Shown one piece after another: positions 30,375-38,406 of a DNA stretch of 64,000 nucleotides (within the stretch, counting starts at the first letter, position 1; every line of letters starts with the position of its first letter). The notes under the pieces were generated by a model, which saw nothing but the letters and a program-made list of their open reading frames with translations, had not been told where the DNA came from and made no database searches. Source of the DNA: Furfurilactobacillus rossiae DSM 15814 (GTDB lineage: Bacteria > Bacillota > Bacilli > Lactobacillales > Lactobacillaceae); assembly GCF_000428925.1 (NCBI RefSeq), contig NZ_KE386820.1, positions 62,001-126,000 on the forward strand, given 5' to 3'. The position numbers were made by a program, and so were the translations under genes.

Positions 30375-31213
30375 ACTATATGTACCAGCCCAACTCGCCG
30401 TTTGAGGCAGTCGGGCTAAGCGATGTTAGTTTCACTGTTCCTAGTGAATCGTTTACTGCGATTATTGGTCATACAGGGAGTGGCAAAAGTACACTTGTTC
30501 AGCACTTGAATGGTTTACTTAAGCCTACAAGTGGCACGGTTACAGTGGATGATTTTCAGTTAACTGCTAAAACAACAAATAAACACCTGAAGTCACTTCA
30601 TCAACATGTTGGGATGGTGTTTCAATTCCCTGAAAATCAGTTATTTGACCAAACGGTGGAGCGTGACATCGCGTTTGGTCCCCTTAACTTTGGCTTCACT
30701 AATGAAGAGGCAATGAGTTTGGCACATCAGGCGGCTCATGACGTTGGGTTACCGGATGAGTTGCTAAACCGTTCACCATTTGAGTTGTCTGGTGGACAGA
30801 TGCGGCGCGTTGCCATTGCTGGCGTTTTAGCCAGTCAACCGCGCGTGCTTGTTTTAGATGAGCCAACGGCCGGGTTAGACCCACGCGGACGAGCTGAAAT
30901 GATGGCCATGTTTGCTAAGTTGAAAGCTGACCAACAACTGACGGTTATCTTAGTGACGCACCAAATGGATGATGTTGCTGACTATGCGGATCAGGCGCTA
31001 GTGATGGCACATAGTAATTTGATTAAGGCAGGCACACCTGCTGAAATTTTTGCCAATCCTGAATGGGTAAAAGCACAGCAATTGGCATTACCAACAGCTG
31101 CTAATTTTGCGCAACACTTAGTGACTCGTGGTTTTGAATTTGACTCGTTGCCGTTAACGGCTGAACAGCTGGCAATACAGTTGCGTGGTCAGTTACCGAA
31201 GGAGGGACGTTAA
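30350..31213 (+). CDS. ecfA2: ECF transporter ATPase EcfA2
   Basis: This is the second ATPase of the ECF module. The start at ATG 30350 lies seven bases after GGAGG and inside the end of ecfA1 (25-base overlap). The 287-residue product has Walker [10 protein letters not shown] (40-48), the signature LSGGQMRR and Walker [13 protein letters not shown]. The stop overlaps the ecfT start by one base. Confidence 0.95.
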   Translation: MAITFDHVNYMYQPNSPFEAVGLSDVSFTVPSESFTAIIGHTGSGKSTLVQHLNGLLKPTSGTVTVDDFQLTAKTTNKHLKSLHQHVGMVFQFPENQLFDQTVERDIAFGPLNFGFTNEEAMSLAHQAAHDVGLPDELLNRSPFELSGGQMRRVAIAGVLASQPRVLVLDEPTAGLDPRGRAEMMAMFAKLKADQQLTVILVTHQMDDVADYADQALVMAHSNLIKAGTPAEIFANPEWVKAQQLALPTAANFAQHLVTRGFEFDSLPLTAEQLAIQLRGQLPKEGR

Positions 31214-32013
31214 TGCTTGAGCAACTGACGCTCGGACGTTATATTCCCGGCCATTCATGGTTACATCGGTTAGATCCACGAGCTAAGTTGGTGTTGGCTT
31301 GTTATTTTATTGTGATCGCCTTTTTAACCACAAATTGGTTAACTTATGTGTTGATGTTTGCCTTTATTGGCGGCGTTATCTTTTTAACAGGACTGAGTTT
31401 CAGCTATTTTGTGCGTGGTATTGGTCCACTGATTTGGTTGATTGTGTTCACGGCAATTTTGCAATTACTGTTTACGCCAGGCGGGCATATTTACTGGCAT
31501 TGGGGTATTTTAATGATTACCTCCACGGGGATTCAAACGTCCACAGCAGTTTTCTTACGTTTTCTGTTAATTATAACGATGGCAACGGTGCTCACGTTGA
31601 CGACGGCGCCATTGGCGATTGCGGACGGCGTAGAAGCGCTTTTGCGACCGTTGCGGGTTATTCACTTCCCAGTGGCCCAAACGGCTCTCATGCTCTCTGT
31701 GGCGCTTCGGTTTGTACCGACATTGTTGGATGAAGCGCAGACAATTATGAATGCGCAGCGTGCACGTGGAGTGGAGTTTAATAATGGTGGTTTAATCAAG
31801 CGTTTGAGGGCAATTGTCCCATTGTTGATTCCGCTTTTTGTCGGGGCCATTGGACGAGCCGACGATTTAGCGACGGCCATGGAGTCACGTGGTTATCAAG
31901 GCGCCACTAACCGCACGCGTTACCGGGTACTGAAGTGGCATAACGCCGACACGATAGCAGTTGTTGTCATTCTTGTGTTAAATGTTGTTCTCGTTGTGTT
32001 GCGTCACATGTAA
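31213..32013 (+). CDS. ecfT: ECF transporter transmembrane protein EcfT
   Basis: EcfT couples the two ATPases to S-components. The 266-residue protein has several predicted membrane helices and two Ala-Arg-Gly-type coupling motifs (RARG in NAQRARGVEF and SRG in AMESRGYQG). It is coupled to ecfA2 by TAATG. The next gene, truA, follows after 31 bp. Confidence 0.95.
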   Translation: MLEQLTLGRYIPGHSWLHRLDPRAKLVLACYFIVIAFLTTNWLTYVLMFAFIGGVIFLTGLSFSYFVRGIGPLIWLIVFTAILQLLFTPGGHIYWHWGILMITSTGIQTSTAVFLRFLLIITMATVLTLTTAPLAIADGVEALLRPLRVIHFPVAQTALMLSVALRFVPTLLDEAQTIMNAQRARGVEFNNGGLIKRLRAIVPLLIPLFVGAIGRADDLATAMESRGYQGATNRTRYRVLKWHNADTIAVVVILVLNVVLVVLRHM

Positions 32014-32044
32014 AAACGTTTCTAGAAAACTAGGGAGGTCGGTA

Positions 32045-32827
32045 ATGAGTCAACGCTACAAAGTTGTTATTGAATATGACGGTACTGATTTTGCCGGCTT
32101 TCAGGTTCAGCCTCATCAGCGGACCGTTGAATCTGTTTTAACGAAAGTGGTAAATCAGATTGCGAAAAATCCTCAACCAGCCATTCAGGTTTTTGGATCG
32201 GGGAGAACAGATGCTGGGGTACATGCTCACGGGCAGGTGATCCACTTTGATTTGCCAAAGCCGATTCCGGCTCCTAATTTACGGTTAGCGCTCAATAGTA
32301 TGTTTCCGCTTGATATGGCAGTGGTGAGTGTTGAAGAGGTTGATGATACGTTTCATGCCCGTTTTTCAACGCATGGCAAACGTTATCGTTACATCGTTTC
32401 CAATACGCCGTTTGTCGATCCATTCAAACGGAACTATACTGGACACTATAAATATCCGTTAAACCTCGACAGGATGCAGACGGCGAGCCGTGATTTGATT
32501 GGTGAGCATGATTTCACCAGTTTCGTGGCCTCAGGTAGCCAAGCCAAGTCAAATATACGAATGATTTATGATGTTCAAGTTCACGAGCGTCCTGAAGATC
32601 ATGAGTTTGTGTTTGATTTTTACGGTAGTGGTTTTCTCTATAATCAAGTTCGTATTATGGTAGCGTTGTTGTTACAAATTGGTAATGGGCGTCGTCCGGT
32701 TAATGACATTCCACGGGTGCTGGCGGCTAAAGACCGTGAGGAAGCGCGTGAAACGGCACCGGCTAGCGGTTTGTATCTGGAATCTGTGCTGTATGACAAA
32801 CACGTTTCAGATGAAAATAACAATTGA
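32045..32827 (+). CDS. truA: tRNA pseudouridine(38-40) synthase
   Basis: TruA makes pseudouridine at positions 38-40 of the anticodon arm. I place the start at ATG 32045 after GGGAGGTCGGTA; a longer frame begins inside ecfT and has no ribosome binding site. The 260-residue product has the catalytic aspartate D56 in GSGRTDAGVHA. Its stop overlaps the -35 box of the rplM promoter. Confidence 0.97.
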   Translation: MSQRYKVVIEYDGTDFAGFQVQPHQRTVESVLTKVVNQIAKNPQPAIQVFGSGRTDAGVHAHGQVIHFDLPKPIPAPNLRLALNSMFPLDMAVVSVEEVDDTFHARFSTHGKRYRYIVSNTPFVDPFKRNYTGHYKYPLNLDRMQTASRDLIGEHDFTSFVASGSQAKSNIRMIYDVQVHERPEDHEFVFDFYGSGFLYNQVRIMVALLLQIGNGRRPVNDIPRVLAAKDREEARETAPASGLYLESVLYDKHVSDENNN

Positions 32828-32852
32828 CTTATGAGGGGCAGGACAGTACACT
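32824..32852 (+). promoter_or_regulatory. Promoter of rplM-rpsI
   Basis: TTGACT (32824-32829) and TACACT (32847-32852) are spaced by 17 bases. The -35 box contains the truA stop codon. Confidence 0.75.
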
Positions 32853-32864
32853 ATTACTTGGTAT

Positions 32865-32911
32865 TGTTTGCCCCACGATAAGCCCCGGAAAGTTTTATCG
32901 AGTGTCAAACA
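32865..32911 (+). promoter_or_regulatory. L13-type leader hairpin
   Basis: TGTTTG (32865-32870) pairs with CAAACA (32906-32911), and inside it CGATAA (32876-32881) pairs with TTATCG (32895-32900). Firmicute rplM genes carry an autoregulatory L13 leader; this hairpin sits where that leader is expected, but I could not run a covariance search. Confidence 0.6.
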
Positions 32912-32935
32912 GACAAGAAATTGGAGGAAAATACC

Positions 32936-33379
32936 GTGCGTACAACATATTTAGCAAAACCAGGTGAAGTAGACCGTAAATGGTACGTGGTTGACGCCAC
33001 AGACGTTCCTTTGGGACGCTTAAGTTCAGTCGTTGCTTCTATTCTTCGAGGCAAGAACAAGCCAACATTTACCCCTAATGTGGATACGGGTGACTTTGTC
33101 ATTGTTCTTAATGCTTCAAAAGTGGGCTTGACTGGTAAGAAAGCCACAAACAAGATTTACTATCACCACTCAAACCATCCAGGTGGTTTGAAGTCACGCA
33201 CTGCAGGTAACTTTCGTGATGAAAACCCAATTCGGTTGATTGAAACTTCCGTTAAGGGCATGTTGCCAGCAGGTACGCTTGGTCACAAACAACTGCTTAA
33301 GCTTCACGTTTATGCAGGTGACCAACATGATCAAGCTGCACAACAGCCAGAAGTTTTGGATATTACTAAATTAATCTAA
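32936..33379 (+). CDS. rplM: 50S ribosomal protein L13
   Basis: L13 is an early assembly protein. GTG 32936 is chosen because TTGGAGG lies about ten bases upstream; the in-frame TTG at 32921 is part of that site. The 147-residue protein has [20 protein letters not shown] and the GMLPAGTLG motif. rpsI follows after 13 bp. Confidence 0.97.
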   Translation: MRTTYLAKPGEVDRKWYVVDATDVPLGRLSSVVASILRGKNKPTFTPNVDTGDFVIVLNASKVGLTGKKATNKIYYHHSNHPGGLKSRTAGNFRDENPIRLIETSVKGMLPAGTLGHKQLLKLHVYAGDQHDQAAQQPEVLDITKLI

Positions 33380-33392
33380 GGGGGAAATCACA

Positions 33393-33785
33393 TTGGCTAC
33401 TGTTCAATACGCCGGCACAGGTCGTCGGAAAAACTCAGTTGCTCGGGTTCGCTTAGTTCCCGGCACTGGTAAAATTACCATGAATGGTAAGGATATTGAA
33501 GACTACATTCCATTCGCTAACTTGCGTGAAGTGGTTGTTCAACCATTTGCTGCAACAGAAACGACTGGTAATTACGATGTTATGGTTAACGTCAATGGTG
33601 GTGGCTTCTCCGGTCAAGCCGGTGCCACTCGTCACGGTATTGCCCGTGCTTTACTGACGGTTGACCCTGATTTCCGTTCAGCTCTGAAGAGCGCAGGTCT
33701 TTTGACTCGTGATGCTCGGATGAAGGAACGGAAGAAGCCCGGTCTTAAAAAGGCCCGTAAAGCTTCACAATTCTCAAAGCGTTAA
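33393..33785 (+). CDS. rpsI: 30S ribosomal protein S9
   Basis: S9 reaches the P-site tRNA with its C-terminal tail. The 130-residue product starts at TTG after AGGGGGAAA, has the [14 protein letters not shown] start, and ends in the basic [12 protein letters not shown] tail that touches tRNA. A strong terminator follows after 20 bp; an exact second copy of it lies 3.3 kb downstream. Confidence 0.97.
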   Translation: MATVQYAGTGRRKNSVARVRLVPGTGKITMNGKDIEDYIPFANLREVVVQPFAATETTGNYDVMVNVNGGGFSGQAGATRHGIARALLTVDPDFRSALKSAGLLTRDARMKERKKPGLKKARKASQFSKR

Positions 33786-33805
33786 TCTTATCATTATCGA
33801 CTTTG

Positions 33806-33844
33806 GATTCAAAAAGAACCTGCCAATTGGCGGGTTCTTTTTGT
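33806..33844 (+). terminator. rpsI terminator, copy 1 of a 39-bp direct repeat
   Basis: AAAAAGAACCTGCC and GGCGGGTTCTTTTT form the stem with loop AATT (one wobble pair), ending in T5. The 39 bp from 33806 to 33844 are identical to 37112-37150. Confidence 0.93.
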
Positions 33845-33997
33845 ATTGGATATTTAAGGGGACTTGTGAATGGAAAAATGTCAAATACATTACACTTGAT
33901 TTCTTTTTTGTATTAATGATGCACTCACGTTATTTTTTAAGTAAAATGTATAAATGTATTAGAATAATCGACAAATGTCATTTTAAGGAGATTCATT

Positions 33998-34525
33998 TTG
34001 GAAAACAAACCTCATTTTGGACCACGTACAAGTGCAGCCAACAAAGAAAAAGTAAATAAAGAAGTTCAAAGTGAACCAATTGCAGAGGCAGAACAAGAAG
34101 TAAAGATTGGGGTTCATGACAATCAGGGTAGAAAAAAGAATGGTTCATTTCATTGGTTTATTGAAATTTTCAAGCTGCAATCTCGCAGTTTTTGGATAAC
34201 GAATTATCTGCTCTCCCTTTTGGCCGTGTTCTTCTACGCAGGAATGGTTCCACTATGGTCAGTTCCTCTTGATTTTATTTTCTATCCAATTACAGTAACA
34301 ATTCTGGGTGAAACAGTTAAAATGATGGGATTAAAGGAAAATATTCTTTACTCACTTATCGTCGGTACAAATGGTTCCGTTTTTCTTAGTGGCAGTGGTT
34401 TTGGGGTTATAGTTTATTGGTTACTATGGCTGTTTTTCTTTAGCATTCGGTTTGGTTTGAGCTTTATTTTGGGAATCATTGGGTTGGCTTATATGCTTGT
34501 TCAAGCAAAAAAAATGGATTTATAG
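33998..34525 (+). CDS. Small membrane protein of the accessory island, unknown function
   Basis: I do not recognise this 175-residue protein. Residues 1-50 are polar and charged (Lys/Glu-rich, expected inside the cell). Hydrophobic segments follow at about 65-85, 88-104, 133-150 and 152-170. There is no signal peptide, lipobox or catalytic motif that I can see. The start is TTG, nine bases after AAGGAG. The sequence is AT-rich compared with the neighbouring ribosomal genes. The AAA+ gene begins 26 bp later, so the two probably form one operon. It may anchor or be the target of that protein; this is inference. Confidence 0.7.
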   Translation: MENKPHFGPRTSAANKEKVNKEVQSEPIAEAEQEVKIGVHDNQGRKKNGSFHWFIEIFKLQSRSFWITNYLLSLLAVFFYAGMVPLWSVPLDFIFYPITVTILGETVKMMGLKENILYSLIVGTNGSVFLSGSGFGVIVYWLLWLFFFSIRFGLSFILGIIGLAYMLVQAKKMDL

Positions 34526-34551
34526 TTAGAAAATTAATTTAGGAGTTTAGT

Positions 34552-37065
34552 ATGAAGCATGCATATAGTGTTGGAATGGGGTTTAGGAAGCACACGTTTG
34601 AGGATGCCGTTATTAAGTGCTCCGATGGGGATGTCATTCTTGTTGATCCAGGTGTATATACATTACCTGACTGGTTTGAAGTTGGCTCGTTAAAAATTAT
34701 CGGAAAAGGTGATGGACCAGCCGATGTGGTTCTTAAGACATCGTTTGTTCTCAGGGATAGTTCTACGTTTGAACTAAATAATGTAAAGGTTCTTACAGAA
34801 TCTGAAAAGCGCAATTGTATTTATGCTGGCAATTTTTCAAAAATCAAACTGAGTAACGTAATTATAGAAAGTGTTGTTAAAAATTATCCATCGGTTTATT
34901 TGAAATCGGCAGAGCTTCAAAGTGACAGTTCACGCTTTATACATCGTGACACTAGAAAAACACCGTCTATTTTTGCTTCGGAAAAGAGTGTTGTGACTGT
35001 TAAACAAGTTGATATGGATTCTCTTAGAGCTAGTCATTCAGAAATCAATATAGAAAAGTCGCAAATACGTGTTTGGACCATATTGAGTAAAAATAGTGAG
35101 ATGCAAGCGGACTATTTGTATACGCAAAATACAGAAGAAAACATTTATATACTATCCGTATTATCTAATTCGATAGGTTCTATTTCTAATCTGATTTTGC
35201 CAAGCGGCTACTCTATAGTTCGTGTCGTTTCGTCTAAATTGGATGTAAAAAGGAATAATATTGATGATAAGCATCGTTTAGCCTGCGATTCGTCTGAAAA
35301 AGCCATTGTTGAAGTTTGGGGCATTGAATATAAGAAAACTGAAAAACAACAAGAAACTCAGAATGCTAAGATAGTGCCTAAAGCACGAGCGAAGTTTCAA
35401 CCTGCCGAAAAAGATGAAAATAAAGAAAATAATTCCTTTGAGAAACAGAATCATAAAAATGAACGAGCAATAGATGAAATTGACAAGATGGTAGGGCTCC
35501 GCAGTGTAAAAAAGACAGTCCACGACTTTATTGATATGGCTGTATTTAATAAACAAAGGGCTCAACAAGGTCTTGAGCCTATAAGTCAGTCATATCACTC
35601 TCTTTTTCTTGGTAATCCGGGTACAGGTAAAACGACCGTTGCAAGGCTTGTAGCAAGGGCTATGTTTGAAGAAGGAGTAATGCCATCTGATAATTATGTT
35701 GAAACAAGTAGGCAAAATTTAGTTGCACAGCATGTCGGTGGGACAGCAATACAAACGCAATCAATTTTGGAAGAGGCAACAGGTGGTGTTCTATTTATAG
35801 ATGAAGCCTATACATTGTATCAAGAAGGTGGAACTAATTGGGGTCAAGAGGCTATTGACACCATATTAAAATACATGGAAGATCATCGTGATGAATTGAT
35901 GATAATATTTGCAGGTTATACAAAGCAAATGAAGGATTTTATCAACATGAACCCTGGTCTTTCATCTAGAGCTCCAAATCTATTTGATTTTGAGGACTAT
36001 ACACCGGAAGAAATAAGCGAGATAGGTGTAAAACAATTATTGGACAAATCATTTGATTTTGACAAAGTCTATTATAGCGCTGCAGTTATTAAGTCATATA
36101 AAAGAGAAAATGCTTCTTCAAATGGACGTTGGGTGAGAAACTTTAACGACAAATTAATTCGCGTGATGGCCAAAAATTCTATAAAAAACAAAAGTCACGG
36201 TATTTCACAAATTTTAAACTCTGATATAGATGAGTTGACTGGTGGAAGTGATAAAGATAAAGCAAATGAAACAGACGTAATTCTGGAACAGTTGAATGAA
36301 ATGGTTGGGCTTGAAAGTGTGAAAAGTTATGTAGCCAACCTCACGGCTACAATTGTAACCAACAAAAGCCTTTCAGGGAAAATTGTTGAAGAAAAGCCCA
36401 CATATCATATGGTGTTTTCGGGAAATCCAGGTACAGGTAAAACAACAGTTGCTAGATTGATAGCAAGATTGTTTTATGATTTAGGAATTTTGCCCAAGGA
36501 TACTGTTTTAGAGGTGAGTCGTGCCGACTTAGTGGGCCGATATATCGGTCAAAGTGAGGAATTAACTAAAAAGGCAGTAAGGGATGCAATGGGTGGTGTC
36601 CTATTTATTGATGAAGCCTATCAGTTAACATCTTCGGGATCAGGTAATGATTTTGGCAAACAAGTTGTTGAAACTCTGATTACAGAGTTGGAGAATAATA
36701 GAGAGAATTTTATTGTCATTTTTGCTGGTTACACTCAGCAAATGAATGATTTTTTGAATACCAATCCTGGCTTGAAATCCAGAATTCCATTGAATTTGAA
36801 TTTTCAAGATTATTCAGCATCGGAAATAGCAGAAATAGTTAAAATTCGTTTATCAAAAAATTGGAAGTTTAATAAACCACTTTTGCAGTCGCTCGTGGAG
36901 AAAGCTTATTCAGGATTACCTTCAAATGAAAAATCAAATGGACGTTGGGCAAGAAATTTAACTGATAAGATTATTACACATCATAAGATTTGGCTCTCAA
37001 AAAATCTTTCAGTAGCCGATCCCACGAACATTGTTGATAGTATATTGGTCGAATGCATTTCTTGA
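34552..37065 (+). CDS. Beta-helix-like protein fused to two CbbX-type AAA+ modules
   Basis: This 837-residue protein has three parts. Residues 1 to about 265 start with a Cys-Ser-Asp-Gly-Asp 'valuable-position' pattern (DVILVDPGVYTL) and continue with short strand repeats typical of right-handed parallel beta-helix or pectate-lyase-like folds. About 265-310 is a charged Lys/Glu linker. Two AAA+ modules of the CbbX/SpoVK/EccA type follow: module 1 has Walker A GNPGTGKT (354-361) and Walker B GGVLFIDEA (411-419); module 2 has the same motifs at 624-631 and 681-689. Each module also has the FAGYT...NPGL segment and an SNGRW.RN sensor-2-like motif, so both look active. CbbX-like ATPases remodel other proteins; the substrate here is unknown. 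The gene uses many ATA and AGA codons, unlike the ribosomal genes beside it, which suggests transfer. A type VII secretion role (EccA-like) is possible, but no WXG100 or FtsK/EssC gene is nearby. Confidence 0.85.
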   Translation: MKHAYSVGMGFRKHTFEDAVIKCSDGDVILVDPGVYTLPDWFEVGSLKIIGKGDGPADVVLKTSFVLRDSSTFELNNVKVLTESEKRNCIYAGNFSKIKLSNVIIESVVKNYPSVYLKSAELQSDSSRFIHRDTRKTPSIFASEKSVVTVKQVDMDSLRASHSEINIEKSQIRVWTILSKNSEMQADYLYTQNTEENIYILSVLSNSIGSISNLILPSGYSIVRVVSSKLDVKRNNIDDKHRLACDSSEKAIVEVWGIEYKKTEKQQETQNAKIVPKARAKFQPAEKDENKENNSFEKQNHKNERAIDEIDKMVGLRSVKKTVHDFIDMAVFNKQRAQQGLEPISQSYHSLFLGNPGTGKTTVARLVARAMFEEGVMPSDNYVETSRQNLVAQHVGGTAIQTQSILEEATGGVLFIDEAYTLYQEGGTNWGQEAIDTILKYMEDHRDELMIIFAGYTKQMKDFINMNPGLSSRAPNLFDFEDYTPEEISEIGVKQLLDKSFDFDKVYYSAAVIKSYKRENASSNGRWVRNFNDKLIRVMAKNSIKNKSHGISQILNSDIDELTGGSDKDKANETDVILEQLNEMVGLESVKSYVANLTATIVTNKSLSGKIVEEKPTYHMVFSGNPGTGKTTVARLIARLFYDLGILPKDTVLEVSRADLVGRYIGQSEELTKKAVRDAMGGVLFIDEAYQLTSSGSGNDFGKQVVETLITELENNRENFIVIFAGYTQQMNDFLNTNPGLKSRIPLNLNFQDYSASEIAEIVKIRLSKNWKFNKPLLQSLVEKAYSGLPSNEKSNGRWARNLTDKIITHHKIWLSKNLSVADPTNIVDSILVECIS

Positions 37066-37111
37066 ACTGATTTTGTTGGGTAAACTGCTAGATAATGTGG
37101 CAGTTGAATTC

Positions 37112-37150
37112 GATTCAAAAAGAACCTGCCAATTGGCGGGTTCTTTTTGT
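37112..37150 (+). terminator. rpsI-type terminator, copy 2 of the direct repeat
   Basis: This copy is identical over 39 bp to 33806-33844 and lies 46 bp after the AAA+ gene. The flanks on both sides differ between copies. It probably ends the island operon; if the insertion model holds, one copy is the original rpsI terminator or its duplicate. Confidence 0.93.
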
Positions 37151-37341
37151 GCAGAATGGTAATCAATTGAATTGGCACTATCAGCCCCATTGCCGATGAA
37201 GTTAGGCTTTAATCATATTTGTTGTTGATTATGTATGTCGAAAGACACGATTAGTAATAGCTCTTCTTTTTGTCAGTTTGACTAATTTGTCTATGGTTCA
37301 TCCCAATAATGTGTTTTATATTAACAATATGATTTAAATAA

Positions 37342-37414
37342 GACCCGTTAGTCAAGCGGTTTAAGACACCGCCCTTTCACGGCGGTGACATGGGTTCGAG
37401 TCCCATACGGGTCA
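37342..37414 (+). tRNA. trnE: tRNA-Glu (TTC anticodon)
   Basis: The acceptor stem GACCCGT/ACGGGTC, anticodon arm CCGCC-CTTTCAC-GGCGG with anticodon TTC, and the T-arm TGGGTTCGAGTCCCA all fold. CCA is not encoded; the discriminator base is A. Confidence 0.95.
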
Positions 37415-37420
37415 TTTTAT

Positions 37421-37492
37421 TGGGATATAGCCAAGTGGTAAGGCAACGGACTTTGACTCCGTCATGCGCTGGTTCGAATCCAGCTATCCCAA
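37421..37492 (+). tRNA. trnQ: tRNA-Gln (TTG anticodon)
   Basis: The acceptor stem TGGGATA/TATCCCA, anticodon arm ACGGA-CTTTGAC-TCCGT with anticodon TTG, and the T-arm GCTGGTTCGAATCCAGC all fold. It is six bases after tRNA-Glu and must be cotranscribed. CCA is not encoded. Most Firmicutes form Gln-tRNA by transamidating Glu-tRNA(Gln), so both tRNAs may be charged by glutamyl-tRNA synthetase. Confidence 0.95.
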
Positions 37493-37498
37493 GTTTGC

Positions 37499-37563
37499 AA
37501 ACATACTAATACGCCTTGTTAAGATTTTTGAGTTTTAATGGGGCGTCGTTGGTATGTTTTTTT
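37499..37563 (+). terminator. Terminator of the tRNA pair
   Basis: AAACATAC (37499-37506) pairs with GTATGTTT (37552-37559), with an inner ACGCC/GGCGT step, then a T-run. It lies seven bases after tRNA-Gln. Confidence 0.8.
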
Positions 37564-37663
37564 CTTTCTGTCTTTGTTTATACATATCTCGCGTTATGTC
37601 TATACAGAAAAATGAGTTTGTGGAACATCATGTAATTAGATTTTAAAAGATGGGAGACAAGGC

Positions 37664-38242
37664 ATGAAAACAGCTAAGGAAGCGCTTGCGAAATCATTAA
37701 AAACATTGCTACAAACTCGGTCATTTGATGAAATTGCGGTAAAACAAATTGTTTTAGACAGTGGCGTTAATCGACAGACTTTTTACTATCATTTTCAAGA
37801 TAAATTTGATTGTTTACAATATCTTTTCTTTAACGAGGCCAGAGATTTAATTCCAGAACAAATATTACTAAGTGAGTGGAAAGCAAGATATTTAAGTGTA
37901 TTTAGATACTTAGATGTTAATCATAATTTTTGTAGACATGTTGAAGTTTCGTCAGGATATTCTCAACTTTCAGATTTTGTCCTAGATTGTATTAACTTAA
38001 TCGTACAAGGAATGACTAGAAAAGTATCTGTTAATGCCGCAGATTCTTTTGGATCAGGGAAGGACTTATCAGTATTAGAATATGGACTCCAAGGCGTCAT
38101 CATGAATTGGTTTAGAGATGGGCTTCGGGAAAATCCGACGCTATTGATTGATGGTGCGGCTAATTTTACAGAAGAACAATTGGAAATTCTGTTGCGTGAT
38201 AGTCAATGTGTAGACAAATCCGACAAAGTGTCTGGATGTTAG
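37664..38242 (+). CDS. TetR-family regulator next to the gad genes
   Basis: The 192-residue protein has an N-terminal TetR helix-turn-helix (residues about 8-50) with VKQIVLDSGVNRQTFYYHFQDKFD, then an all-helical ligand domain. It is preceded by a good ribosome binding site (GGGAGACAAGGC). It is transcribed in the same direction as gadC, 164 bp upstream. In L. brevis a regulator gene (gadR) lies at this place; whether this protein has that role is inferred from position only. It could equally be an unrelated regulator. Confidence 0.8.
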   Translation: MKTAKEALAKSLKTLLQTRSFDEIAVKQIVLDSGVNRQTFYYHFQDKFDCLQYLFFNEARDLIPEQILLSEWKARYLSVFRYLDVNHNFCRHVEVSSGYSQLSDFVLDCINLIVQGMTRKVSVNAADSFGSGKDLSVLEYGLQGVIMNWFRDGLRENPTLLIDGAANFTEEQLEILLRDSQCVDKSDKVSGC

Positions 38243-38406
38243 TCATAAATGCGGATATGTCTATGTTATGAATTCGCTTTCAGAAATATGCTCACTGTGT
38301 AATAAGGGCACGAAATCAATCTAACGTGCTTTTGAAATATTCGGCAGTTGATAAGGAGCAACATTTATCCGGATATTTAAACAAACACAGAAAGGATGTT
38401 CTTAAA

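Noticed and set aside
33841-34059. Frame of 72 residues overlapping the start of the island gene
   Set aside because: No ribosome binding site; overlaps the better-supported TTG-started gene at 33998.
37342-37492. tRNA pair as an integrase attachment site
   Set aside because: I found no second copy of the tRNA 3' ends nearby and no integrase gene, so an attachment site is not supported.
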